Assembly (NCBI GenBank): GCA_020633235.1
Contig: JACKEA010000003.1
Span: forward strand, 124,001-188,000
Reading direction: 5' to 3'
DNA: 64,000 bases
From: Polyangiaceae bacterium
GTDB lineage: Bacteria; Myxococcota_A; Polyangia; Polyangiales; Polyangiaceae
Both the position numbers and the translations under genes were made by a program. Of the stretch, positions 57,071 through 64,000 are shown in pieces. Position 1 is the stretch's first letter. Every line of letters starts with the position of its first letter. The notes under the pieces are model-generated. The model was not told the DNA's origin. It made no database searches and saw only the letters and a list, made by a program, of their open reading frames with translations.

Positions 57071-58939
57071 ATGACCAGCGCCGCAGGGGCCATCGAACAC
57101 TCGAGCGCGTTTCGCCGCCGTCGATTCCTGAACTGGTTCCCCTTGGGCGTCAGCTACGCGCTCCTGTACATGGGGCGCTACAACCTCACCGTCGCCAAGA
57201 ACTCCTTGGGCGAGCTGATGACGAAGGAAGACTTCGGCATCATCTTCGGCGTCGGCACCTTCGTGTACGCCTTCGCGTTCCTGCTCAACGGGCCTTTGGT
57301 GGACCGAATGGGCGGCAGGAAGGGCATGTTGACGGGCACCTTCGGCGCAATGGTCGCCAACGTGCTCATGGGCATCTACCTGCACCACGTGGTGTCTTCG
57401 GGCGCTGCGGCGGACGCGCCCCTGCGCTTGGTGTTCAGCGGCTTGTATGCGCTGAACATGTACTTTCAGAGCTACGGCGCGGTCTCCATCGTGAAGGTCA
57501 ACGCGCACTGGTTCCACGTCACCGAGCGCGGCGGGTTCTCGGGGATCTTCGGCTCCATGATCTCGAGCGGCGTGTTCTTGGCGTTCACCGTCAATGATCT
57601 GCTGCTGAAGGCCGCCCAGCGGATCTGGCCGGGGGCGTCGGCGCCCAGCGTGGCGTGGGTCGTGTTCGCGGTGCCCGGTCTGTTGCTCGGCACGTTCTTC
57701 GTGATCGAGCTGTTCTTGCTACGCGACCGTCCGAGCCAGGCCGGTCACGAGGATTTCGAGACCGGTGACGCTTCCGAGGGCGACACCAGCGACACGCCGA
57801 CGCCAACGGGACAGCTGCTCAAGAAGATCCTCACCAATCCCATCATCTTGACGGTGGCGTTCATCGAGTTTTGTACCGGCGTGCTGCGCAACGGCATCAT
57901 GCACTGGTTCCCGATCTACTCGAAGGAGATCTGGGGGCTCGCGAGCGAGCACGCATTGCGTGGCGGCGACCTGCTGCTCGCCATTCGGGATGGTTCCTGG
58001 ACGCCGCTGTGGCCGGCCCTTCCCTGTTTCGCCGCAGCGGCGATCTCCGGCGCCATCGCCTACAAAGCCAAGGGCGGCCCGCGGCGCAGCAGCCTGGTCA
58101 TCTTCGGGGTGCTGGCGTTCTTGGCGCCGTTCTTGTTCCAGGGCGGCTGGGGCGGCCTCTTGATGGTGGCCGGCATCCTGGGCGGCAACATCGCCGGTTG
58201 GGTCAGTGATCTGTTCTTCCAGAGCCGTCGCGGTCCCGTGGCCGCGGCCTTGTACGGCATCCTGGTGCTGAGCTCCCTGGGCATGGGCTTCACGTTGGCG
58301 CCAGGCGAGAACGTCGTGGGTTGGGCCAAGGACAAGACGGGCCTCGAAGCCGGGGATCGCATCGACGCCATTGCGGGGCACGACGTGAAGTCCTGGCACG
58401 ACATCCGCAACGCCGTGGTGTGCTGGGAGCCCACGTGCGACAAATCGGGGTGGGATGCCGAGCGCTGCGTTTGCTCCACGTCGCATCCGAAGACCACGCC
58501 GGCTCACGATCCGCAGAAGGGCATCCCCGCAACCATCGAGCGCGGTGGAAACAAGATCAGCGTGATGTTGCCCGACGCCAAGGCAGTGCAAGAGGCCGGC
58601 GACATGCGGCTCCTTCCTGCGCGGCCGGTGCTGCCCATGAGCCCGTACTTCCTCGGCGCCATCGTGTTCTTGATGAGCTTGTGCGTGATTGGCACCCACG
58701 GCGTGTTGAGCGGCACCGCCACCATGGACTTCGGCGGGCGCAAAGGCGCCGCCACGGCCGTCGGGGTGATCGACGGCTTCGTGTACCTGGGAACCAGCGT
58801 GCAGTCCGTGAGCCTCGGGTACCTCACGAGCAAGGACTGGAGCTACTGGCCGTGGTTCCTGCTGCCCTTCGGCATCATCGGCTTGCTCTTGTGCCTCAAG
58901 ATCTGGAACGCCCGCCCCGGCAAGGGCGGCGGGCACTAA
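57071..58939 (+). CDS. GlpT-type MFS transporter with extra two-helix insertion and periplasmic PDZ-like insertion
   Basis: A 622-residue protein of the organophosphate:phosphate antiporter (OPA) branch of MFS: GVSYALLYMGRYNLTVAKNS (helix 1), GGFSGIFGSMISSG (helix 5) and FTGVLRNGIMHWFP-like helix 7, IAGWVSDLFFQSRRGPVAAAL (helix 8-9 loop motif) and YWPWFLLPFGIIGLLL (helix 12) align to GlpT. Two insertions: a helix pair between helices 7 and 8 (WPALPCFAAAAISGAIAY and LVIFGVLAFLAPFLF), and residues about 413-510 between helices 9 and 10, on the periplasmic side, which read as a PDZ-like domain (TGLEAGDRIDAIAGHDVKSW, ATIERGGNKISVMLP) with a Cys-rich loop (CWEPTCDKS, CVCS). The transported substrate is not known. 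The ATG at 57071 follows a tRNA-containing gap. Confidence 0.85.
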   Translation: MTSAAGAIEHSSAFRRRRFLNWFPLGVSYALLYMGRYNLTVAKNSLGELMTKEDFGIIFGVGTFVYAFAFLLNGPLVDRMGGRKGMLTGTFGAMVANVLMGIYLHHVVSSGAAADAPLRLVFSGLYALNMYFQSYGAVSIVKVNAHWFHVTERGGFSGIFGSMISSGVFLAFTVNDLLLKAAQRIWPGASAPSVAWVVFAVPGLLLGTFFVIELFLLRDRPSQAGHEDFETGDASEGDTSDTPTPTGQLLKKILTNPIILTVAFIEFCTGVLRNGIMHWFPIYSKEIWGLASEHALRGGDLLLAIRDGSWTPLWPALPCFAAAAISGAIAYKAKGGPRRSSLVIFGVLAFLAPFLFQGGWGGLLMVAGILGGNIAGWVSDLFFQSRRGPVAAALYGILVLSSLGMGFTLAPGENVVGWAKDKTGLEAGDRIDAIAGHDVKSWHDIRNAVVCWEPTCDKSGWDAERCVCSTSHPKTTPAHDPQKGIPATIERGGNKISVMLPDAKAVQEAGDMRLLPARPVLPMSPYFLGAIVFLMSLCVIGTHGVLSGTATMDFGGRKGAATAVGVIDGFVYLGTSVQSVSLGYLTSKDWSYWPWFLLPFGIIGLLLCLKIWNARPGKGGGH

Positions 58940-58944
58940 CCAAG

Positions 58945-59775
58945 CTACTTTTGCGGAGGGCTCTCGAGGTCCTCCGCCAGATAGCTGAGGATCACTTCGT
59001 CGAGAGATTTCTCCCCGATGTATTCGTCGCCGAAGATGGAGCGGCCTTCCTTCGGCGGGGCCTCCCCGAAGATGCTGGCGGGCCGCGAAACCGAGTAGCG
59101 CCCGGCGGTCTCGCTCGGGGGGTTCTTGACCGCGTAACGCCCGTGATCGGGATCCGACTTGGGCCGCGCGACGGCGGGCGTTCCGGCTGCCGGGGTACCG
59201 TGGCGGGGCGGTTCCTCCGCACGGTGAGGACGCGGCCGAACCGGCTCCGGGATCGAGCCGGCGCCGGTCCGCGTTCCCTGCTTCGGCGTGGCGCTGGGGG
59301 TCGGCGGTGCGGTCCGGGTCAGCTCCGGCTGGCTCTCGCGAATGACGGGAGGGGCCGGGGCCTTCGGGATCGACGAGGGTCGGGGGGCCGTCGCGCCGGT
59401 AGTGTCCTCCGGCGGCGGCGCGGCGATCGGATCGCTGCTGAGCTCGTTGACGGGAGTGGAGGGCGCAGGCGCGGTTGGTGGGGGGCCGAAAGCCTCGAGG
59501 ATCATCGCGTCCAGGTCGCCCCGGCGCAGGGCGATGAACATCGCCTTGTGCTGATCCTTCATGATCTTGCGCACGACCTGCGCCAGATCTTCCCTACCGA
59601 CGTGCTCGCTGTATTCCGTGCGAGAGCTCTTCAGGATCCGCCCGCCATCCGCGAACAAATGCGTGATCACGTGCGGTCGCTTGACCCCCGAGTCTTCGGT
59701 CTGGATGTGAAAAACGCGCCCTTGGTGCCGGACGTTGTTGTTGAATCCCAAGAGCGGCGGGGGTGTCTTCGGCAC
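58945..59775 (-). CDS. conserved myxobacterial hypothetical protein with Pro-rich tail
   Basis: A 276-residue soluble protein. The first 100 residues (LLGFNNNVRHQGRVFHIQTE, RPHVITHLFADGGRILKSS, EYSEHVGREDLAQVVRKIMK) form a compact conserved domain that I have seen in Myxococcota proteins annotated as hypothetical. It is followed by about 150 residues dominated by Pro, Ala, Ser and Thr (low complexity) and a last folded segment (FGDEYIGEKSLDEVILSYLA). The role is unknown. It is convergent with the MFS gene and upstream of the HD-GYP-type gene on the same strand (about 120 nt). Confidence 0.7.
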   Translation of the reverse strand: MPKTPPPLLGFNNNVRHQGRVFHIQTEDSGVKRPHVITHLFADGGRILKSSRTEYSEHVGREDLAQVVRKIMKDQHKAMFIALRRGDLDAMILEAFGPPPTAPAPSTPVNELSSDPIAAPPPEDTTGATAPRPSSIPKAPAPPVIRESQPELTRTAPPTPSATPKQGTRTGAGSIPEPVRPRPHRAEEPPRHGTPAAGTPAVARPKSDPDHGRYAVKNPPSETAGRYSVSRPASIFGEAPPKEGRSIFGDEYIGEKSLDEVILSYLAEDLESPPQK

Positions 59776-59897
59776 AGGCGCAGCACTCCTCGACCTAGGT
59801 TAGACAGGGTACCACGGCGCGCCGACCGGCACACGCAAGAGGGTCAATCTCCTGGCCGCGGGCCGGCACACGGGGGCCAGCCGCCCGAGAAAAGCGC

Positions 59898-61847
59898 TCA
59901 GATGCCGGTTTCATCCAAGCGACGCATGCCTTCGAGAAGGAGCCCGTCGGGACTCTCGTTGATGATGCGCTGCGGTGCTTCGAAGTTCGGATCCAGAGCA
60001 AACTCGCCCTCTCGGAGTCCGAGCATGGCGTAGAACGCGTCCGCTCCGCGATAGTTCTTCCACAGGGCATTGAACACGTTGCCGGCCACGAAGTGGATTT
60101 CTCCGACCTGACCCCCAGAGCGGATCTTGAGCGCGCCGGTCTTCCTGCCGTGCCACAGCACCTGCACCATCTCCACCAAGCCCATTTCGATCAGCGAGCC
60201 GCTGACGCCTCGACGGCGCGTGTCGCCCACCTCTCGCTCCAGGATCTGCTTGATCTTCGCGACCAGCAGATCCGCGCTCACGGGTTTGGTCATGTAGTCG
60301 TGTGCGCCGGCGGCGAAGGCGCGCTGCGCGTCCGCGCCACCCGAACGCCCCGTGAGCACGACCCACGGCAGACTCTTGCCCCACTCCTGGTGGCGCACGT
60401 GCTCGAGCAGCGCCACGCCATCGATGGGCGTGAGGTCCATCTCGCCGATCACCAGCTCGACGTCGCCCTTCTCCAGGATCTTGAGGGCTTGATCTGCCGT
60501 CCCTGCGGCCACGACTTCGAAGCCCTGCTCCAGCAGACGGAGCTCGATCACGGTGGTGTCCTCGGGATCCGCGTCCACCAACAGCAGACGATGCCGCGTG
60601 GCGAGCAGCCGCGCCTTCACGTCCTCGCCGGTCACCATCAGACGGAACACGTCCACCAAGTTCGGATCGAAGATGGTGCCCTTGTAACGAGCCAGCACGC
60701 CACAGGCCTGCACCGGCTCGAGGAGCTTGCGGTAGGGGTTCCGAGGGTTCTGCGTGAGATCCGCGTAGGTGTCGGCAATGGCCAACAGGCGTGCCGCGAT
60801 GGGGATCTCCTTGCCGGAGATCTCGCTCGGGAAACCGCTGCCGTCGTACCGCTCGTACATGGCCTCCACCGCACGAGTGGCCTCCCGCGGCAGGTTGACG
60901 GATTCCATCAAGCGCCCGGGAGCAGTGTACAGCTTGCCGGCGGCGGCGGCGTGGGCGTCGTACTCGGCGACGTTCAGGGCCGTCAGGTGGTAAGCGCCCA
61001 TCTTCCCGAGGTCGTGGGTGTAGCCCGCGATGATGGCGCTCACCCGCTCGCCATCGGGCAGCCCGATGCGCTCGGTGACTTGACGCATCAGGCGCGCGAC
61101 GTGGGCGGAATGGCCGCGCAAGTCCACGCGGGAGCTCTCGATGAGCGTGACCAGCACGTTCAACGTTTCCAGGAACGCCTCGTGCGAAACGGCACGGGCG
61201 GTGACCCCGGCGATGGCAACGGCCGCCCCTTTCACGATCTCCGTTTGGGTGAGCGTGCGCTCGCGCCCTGCCTTCTCCGCGGCAAGGGCGTTGGCCAGCG
61301 TCTCTTCGGTGACGAGATTGCGCTCGTACACATCGAGCATCGTGGCGAACTGTTGCTGCGCCGCCCGGTCGAGCACGGCGAAGGCGTGAATGTCACCGCC
61401 GTAGGACTTGCTGATGGCGGCGGCCACGGCGCGCGGCCTGCTGACGAACGCTCGCACCTCCTTGGCGTTGGAAGCGAGCTGCACCTCCTGCAGCGCAGGA
61501 GCGTTGTCCGGATCCGCCGTGACCACGCTCAGCACCTGGCTCTCCTGGTCGAAGAGCACCGGATAGATCTGATGTCGCTCCGCGACCTTCTTGGGCACCT
61601 TGTCGAGGGTGAAGCGATCGATATCCGCCTTGGACAGCTTCTCCGTGGAGACGAAGCGCGTCTGGTGCCGCGCAGCGAGCCACTTGAGGAGCGTGGCCTC
61701 GTCGAGGGCATGCAGCTCCATCAGCGCTTCTTCCATCCGCTCACCGCTGCGTTGCACGTAGCTGATCGCCGCCTCGTGCTGCTCTCGGGTGATGAGCCCG
61801 TCGGCCAGGAGGCGCTCGGCCAGGCGCAGGTTGGCGGAGGAAGTCAT
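59898..61847 (-). CDS. MshEN/HD-GYP/receiver/DUF4388 protein with altered key residues
   Basis: A 649-residue multi-domain protein. The order is an MshEN-type N-domain (LRLAERLLADGLITREQHEA, about 5-150), an HD-GYP-like domain (about 235-400), a receiver domain (LLLVDADPEDTTVIELRLLE, 425-535) and a DUF4388 (PATAN) domain (SGSLIEMGLVEMVQVLWHGR, 547-640). HD-GYP normally hydrolyses c-di-GMP. Here GHSAHVARL and THDLGKMG keep the metal-binding His/Asp residues, but the HHE-DG-GYP signature reads MYERYDGSGFP (first two His lost). In the receiver the phospho-acceptor Asp is Glu (ELVIGEMDL) and the second acidic pocket residue is Ala (VDAD), while LTG and TKP remain. It is therefore likely a non-phosphorylated, possibly non-catalytic signal or polarity protein. 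Confidence 0.85.
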   Translation of the reverse strand: MTSSANLRLAERLLADGLITREQHEAAISYVQRSGERMEEALMELHALDEATLLKWLAARHQTRFVSTEKLSKADIDRFTLDKVPKKVAERHQIYPVLFDQESQVLSVVTADPDNAPALQEVQLASNAKEVRAFVSRPRAVAAAISKSYGGDIHAFAVLDRAAQQQFATMLDVYERNLVTEETLANALAAEKAGRERTLTQTEIVKGAAVAIAGVTARAVSHEAFLETLNVLVTLIESSRVDLRGHSAHVARLMRQVTERIGLPDGERVSAIIAGYTHDLGKMGAYHLTALNVAEYDAHAAAAGKLYTAPGRLMESVNLPREATRAVEAMYERYDGSGFPSEISGKEIPIAARLLAIADTYADLTQNPRNPYRKLLEPVQACGVLARYKGTIFDPNLVDVFRLMVTGEDVKARLLATRHRLLLVDADPEDTTVIELRLLEQGFEVVAAGTADQALKILEKGDVELVIGEMDLTPIDGVALLEHVRHQEWGKSLPWVVLTGRSGGADAQRAFAAGAHDYMTKPVSADLLVAKIKQILEREVGDTRRRGVSGSLIEMGLVEMVQVLWHGRKTGALKIRSGGQVGEIHFVAGNVFNALWKNYRGADAFYAMLGLREGEFALDPNFEAPQRIINESPDGLLLEGMRRLDETGI

Positions 61848-61976
61848 ACGGAAACGACCCAGAGTATAGCGAAGGAAGGGCCGCCAACAGCTCTAGAGAT
61901 GCGCAGTGAACCCCTGGAAAACACGCGCCATTTTCAGGGCCCTGGGGCGACCCCGAGGGCCGGTCTCGCACACGGC

Positions 61977-62005
61977 TTGACGGGTGGGCGGCCAAAAGCT
62001 AGTAA
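61977..62005 (+). promoter_or_regulatory. sigma-70-type promoter of rplM-rpsI
   Basis: TTGACG (61977-61982) and TAGTAA (62000-62005) are separated by 17 nt, close to the consensus. It lies 48 nt upstream of the rplM start, on a GC-rich leader. Confidence 0.75.
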
Positions 62006-62053
62006 AGCCGCCCTTTCCCGCGGGCCCCAGGGCCCCGCCCGAGGATTCATTCG

Positions 62054-62488
62054 ATGCGAACGCATGTCGAGAAGCCTGCCGATGCGCAGGCCACGCGCAA
62101 ATGGTGGGTGATTGACGCTAAGGGTCAACCCCTGGGCCGGCTCGCGAGCCGCGTCGCCAGTGTGTTGAGTGGCAAGCACAAGCCCACCTACACCCCCCAC
62201 GTGGACACCGGGGACTTCGTGATCGTGGTGAACGCCAGCGCCGTGAAGCTGAGCGGCAACAAGGCCACGACGAAGCGCTACTACCGCCACACCGGTCACC
62301 CGGGTGGCATCTTCTCCAAGAGCTTCGGCGAGCTCGCGGAGAAGCAACCCAACGTGCCCATCGAGAAGGCCGTGAAGGGCATGCTCCCCAAGAGTGTGCT
62401 TGGACGCCACATGCTCGAGAAGCTCAAGGTCTACGGCGGTGCCGAGCATCCGCATCAGGCTCAGAAGCCCGAACCGCTCACTCTCTGA
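62054..62488 (+). CDS. rplM: 50S ribosomal protein L13
   Basis: A 144-residue ribosomal protein. WWVIDAKGQPLGRLASRVAS, HKPTYTPHVDTGDFVIVVNA, KRYYRHTGHPGGI and VKGMLPKSVLGRHMLEKLKV are diagnostic of L13, which binds 23S rRNA early in large-subunit assembly. The length is typical. It starts an operon with rpsI, 14 nt downstream, as in most bacteria. Confidence 0.98.
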   Translation: MRTHVEKPADAQATRKWWVIDAKGQPLGRLASRVASVLSGKHKPTYTPHVDTGDFVIVVNASAVKLSGNKATTKRYYRHTGHPGGIFSKSFGELAEKQPNVPIEKAVKGMLPKSVLGRHMLEKLKVYGGAEHPHQAQKPEPLTL

Positions 62489-62502
62489 GAGATCCCAAGA
62501 AA

Positions 62503-62898
62503 ATGGCTGAAGCAAATCAGACCTACTCCACCGGCAAGCGCAAGACCGCGGTCGCTCGCGTCTGGATCAAGCCAGGCTCCGGCGAGATGCGCGTGAACGA
62601 CGTCCAACTGGACGACTACTTCGAGCGGATGACCACTCGCATGATCGCGCGGCAGTCCCTCGAGCTGCTCGAGCTCATCGACAAGTACGACGTGCGTGCC
62701 ACGGTGGCGGGCGGCGGGCACAGCGCTCAGGCCGAGGCCATGCGCAACGGCATCGCCAAGGCGCTGGCCTCGGAAGATCCGGAGCGCCGCCGCGCGCTCA
62801 AGCGCGCTGGCTACCTGACCCGAGACGCTCGCAAGAAGGAGCGCAAGAAGTACGGTCAGCCGGGCGCCCGCAAGCGCTTCCAGTACTCCAAGCGTTGA
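62503..62898 (+). CDS. rpsI: 30S ribosomal protein S9
   Basis: A 131-residue ribosomal protein with TYSTGKRKTAVARVWIKPG at the N-terminus, VRATVAGGGHSAQAEAMRNG in the middle and the tail GARKRFQYSKR, whose last residues reach the P-site tRNA in S9 proteins. It is the second gene of the rplM-rpsI operon and is followed by a GC-rich hairpin. Confidence 0.98.
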   Translation: MAEANQTYSTGKRKTAVARVWIKPGSGEMRVNDVQLDDYFERMTTRMIARQSLELLELIDKYDVRATVAGGGHSAQAEAMRNGIAKALASEDPERRRALKRAGYLTRDARKKERKKYGQPGARKRFQYSKR

Positions 62899-62926
62899 CC
62901 GGGGCCTTACGCCTCTGGTCACATCT

Positions 62927-62952
62927 CGCGCGCGGCCCTCGGGTCGCGCGCG
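62927..62952 (+). terminator. candidate terminator of rplM-rpsI
   Basis: CGCGCGCGGCCC (62927-62938) and GGGTCGCGCGCG (62941-62952) form a 12-bp stem (one G-U) with a 2-nt loop, 28 nt after the rpsI stop. The T-run is short (CATTT). It is a strong hairpin, but the terminator call is moderate. Confidence 0.5.
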
Positions 62953-62968
62953 CTGCATTTGAGGCCCC

Positions 62969-64000
62969 ATGTCTTCATCGCTCTCGGTCGGCGTTCTAGG
63001 CGCCAGTGGTTACACCGGCGCGGAGCTGGTGCGGTTGATCGCGGGGCACCCGCGGCTCAGCCTGGCGTGGGTCGGGGCGCAGAGCAACGCCGGCAAGCGC
63101 CTGGGCGCGGTGCTGCCGGCTACGGAAGGAGTGCCCGGGCTGGGAGACCGGGAGATCGAAGCCTTCGATCCGGCGAACGCAGCGGAGCTCGCCGCACGGG
63201 TGGACGTGGTGTTCACCGCGCTGCCCCACGCCGCGAGCGCCCGCGCGGGAGCTGCTCTGTTCGGTGCGGGTGTCCGCGTCGTGGATCTGTCGGCGGACTT
63301 CCGGCTCCGTAATGTGGCAACCTACGAGAAGTGGTACGGCCAGCATCCCGCGCGGGAGCTGCTCGAGACCGCGGTGTATGGACTGCCGGAGCTGCACCGC
63401 GACGAGCTTGCCGGCGCACGCCTGATCGCCGCCCCGGGCTGCTATCCGACCAGCGCCACCCTCGCCCTCGCGCCCGTGCTCCGGGCGAAGCTGGTGGAGC
63501 CGACGGGTATCGTGATCGACTCCAAGAGCGGCGTCAGCGGCGCGGGCCGTAGCCCCACGCCGAGCACGCATTTGCCGGAAACCGCCGAGGGGCTCCGGGC
63601 CTACAAGGTCGCGGGCAGCCACCGCCACGTGCCGGAGATCGAGCAAGAGCTCGGCCGCGCCGCCGGCGAAGAGATCCGGGTCACCTTCACGCCGCACCTG
63701 GCGCCCATGTCGCGCGGCATCCTCACCACGGCGTACGCCCGGCTCAGCCCCGGCACCACCGCCCAAAGCTGCCGGGACGCAGCAAAGAAGCTCTACGCGG
63801 GTGGCTTGGTGACGGTGCTGGACGACGGACGGCTACCCGACACGCTGCACGTGCGCGGCTCCGCGCGGGCGCACGTCGCCTACGCCGCCGACGAGCGCAC
63901 CGGCGTGCTTCTGGCGCTGTGTGCCATCGACAACCTTGCGCGCGGCGCGTCGGCACAAGCGATTCAGGCGCTCAACGTGTCGCTGGGCTGGCCCGACGCG
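62969..64000 (+). CDS. argC: N-acetyl-gamma-glutamyl-phosphate reductase (cut by window end)
   Basis: The frame is open from ATG 62969 to the window end (344 codons), so at most a few residues are missing. The enzyme reduces N-acetylglutamyl phosphate to the semialdehyde in arginine biosynthesis with NADPH. Motifs are VGVLGASGYTGAELVRLIAG (nucleotide-binding), FTALPHAASARAGAALF, RVVDLSADFRLRN, LIAAPGCYPTSATLAL with the catalytic Cys, and GSHRHVPEIEQEL. It follows the ribosomal operon after a hairpin. Confidence 0.95.
   Translation, partial: MSSSLSVGVLGASGYTGAELVRLIAGHPRLSLAWVGAQSNAGKRLGAVLPATEGVPGLGDREIEAFDPANAAELAARVDVVFTALPHAASARAGAALFGAGVRVVDLSADFRLRNVATYEKWYGQHPARELLETAVYGLPELHRDELAGARLIAAPGCYPTSATLALAPVLRAKLVEPTGIVIDSKSGVSGAGRSPTPSTHLPETAEGLRAYKVAGSHRHVPEIEQELGRAAGEEIRVTFTPHLAPMSRGILTTAYARLSPGTTAQSCRDAAKKLYAGGLVTVLDDGRLPDTLHVRGSARAHVAYAADERTGVLLALCAIDNLARGASAQAIQALNVSLGWPDA

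Overview
The window is very GC-rich, densely coding chromosomal DNA from a myxobacterium, most likely Polyangia (Myxococcota). The reasons are three Hanks-type Ser/Thr kinases, a PP2C phosphatase fused to a cyclic-nucleotide-binding domain, many Ala/Pro/Gly-rich lipoproteins, three lipoprotein or secreted members of the formylglycine-generating-enzyme (FGE/SUMF1) family, a trypsin-like protease with a MYXO-CTERM-type C-terminus, and thrombospondin type-3, PEGA and HEAT repeat proteins. The taxonomic call is an inference from gene content; no rRNA is present.

Layout. 1-11.3 kb: cell-envelope genes (S55 peptidase, lipoproteins, DUF362 Tat protein, membrane proteins, J-domain protein, ComEA-like protein, FGE-like lipoprotein) and an orphan phosphonate-type binding protein; one Cys-rich lipoprotein gene (3.5-4.1 kb) is split by a frameshift. 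11.3-28 kb: hisG and murA, overlapping by 4 nt and divergent from a kinase/TolB-like/TPR protein; then a tightly packed run of TSP3/OmpA-like protein, HEAT protein, xseB and a CinA-type protein; then radC, the PP2C/cNMP protein, a FecR-like lipoprotein, two envelope proteins and an RluA-type pseudouridine synthase. 28-37 kb, mostly minus strand: large membrane protein and lipoprotein, geranylgeranyl-reductase-type flavoprotein, glutathione S-transferase and dnaK with a clear promoter and terminator. 37.3-41.6 kb: tRNA-Ala(CGC) followed by a gene-poor stretch with a 164-bp tandem repeat, gene remnants, inverted repeats and three short Cys-rich or FGE-like lipoprotein genes. 41.6-47.9 kb: protease, SRPBCC protein, FGE-like protein, pcm, YqgE/AlgH protein, MEMO1-type protein and a metallo-beta-lactamase-fold hydrolase. 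48-56 kb: two kinase operons, one ending in a TonB-dependent receptor with TPR and PEGA modules, the other in a TPR/PEGA-like protein, with a VWA-like lipoprotein between them. 56-64 kb: hotdog thioesterase, tRNA-Cys, an unusual GlpT-type MFS transporter carrying a PDZ-like domain, a Myxococcota-type hypothetical, a multi-domain MshEN/HD-GYP/receiver/DUF4388 protein with altered key residues, the rplM-rpsI operon and argC (cut by the window end).

Most noteworthy: (1) the MFS transporter with an extra two-helix insertion and a periplasmic PDZ-like, Cys-containing insertion; (2) a family of at least six short, hairpin-associated motifs found only between genes, which looks like a REP/BIME-type element; (3) two kinase-envelope-protein operons facing a shared VWA-like lipoprotein; (4) the HD-GYP/receiver protein with HH lost from its HHE motif and the phospho-acceptor Asp changed to Glu; (5) the 164-bp tandem repeat next to tRNA-Ala. 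All domain calls come from reading the translations by eye; none was confirmed by a database search.
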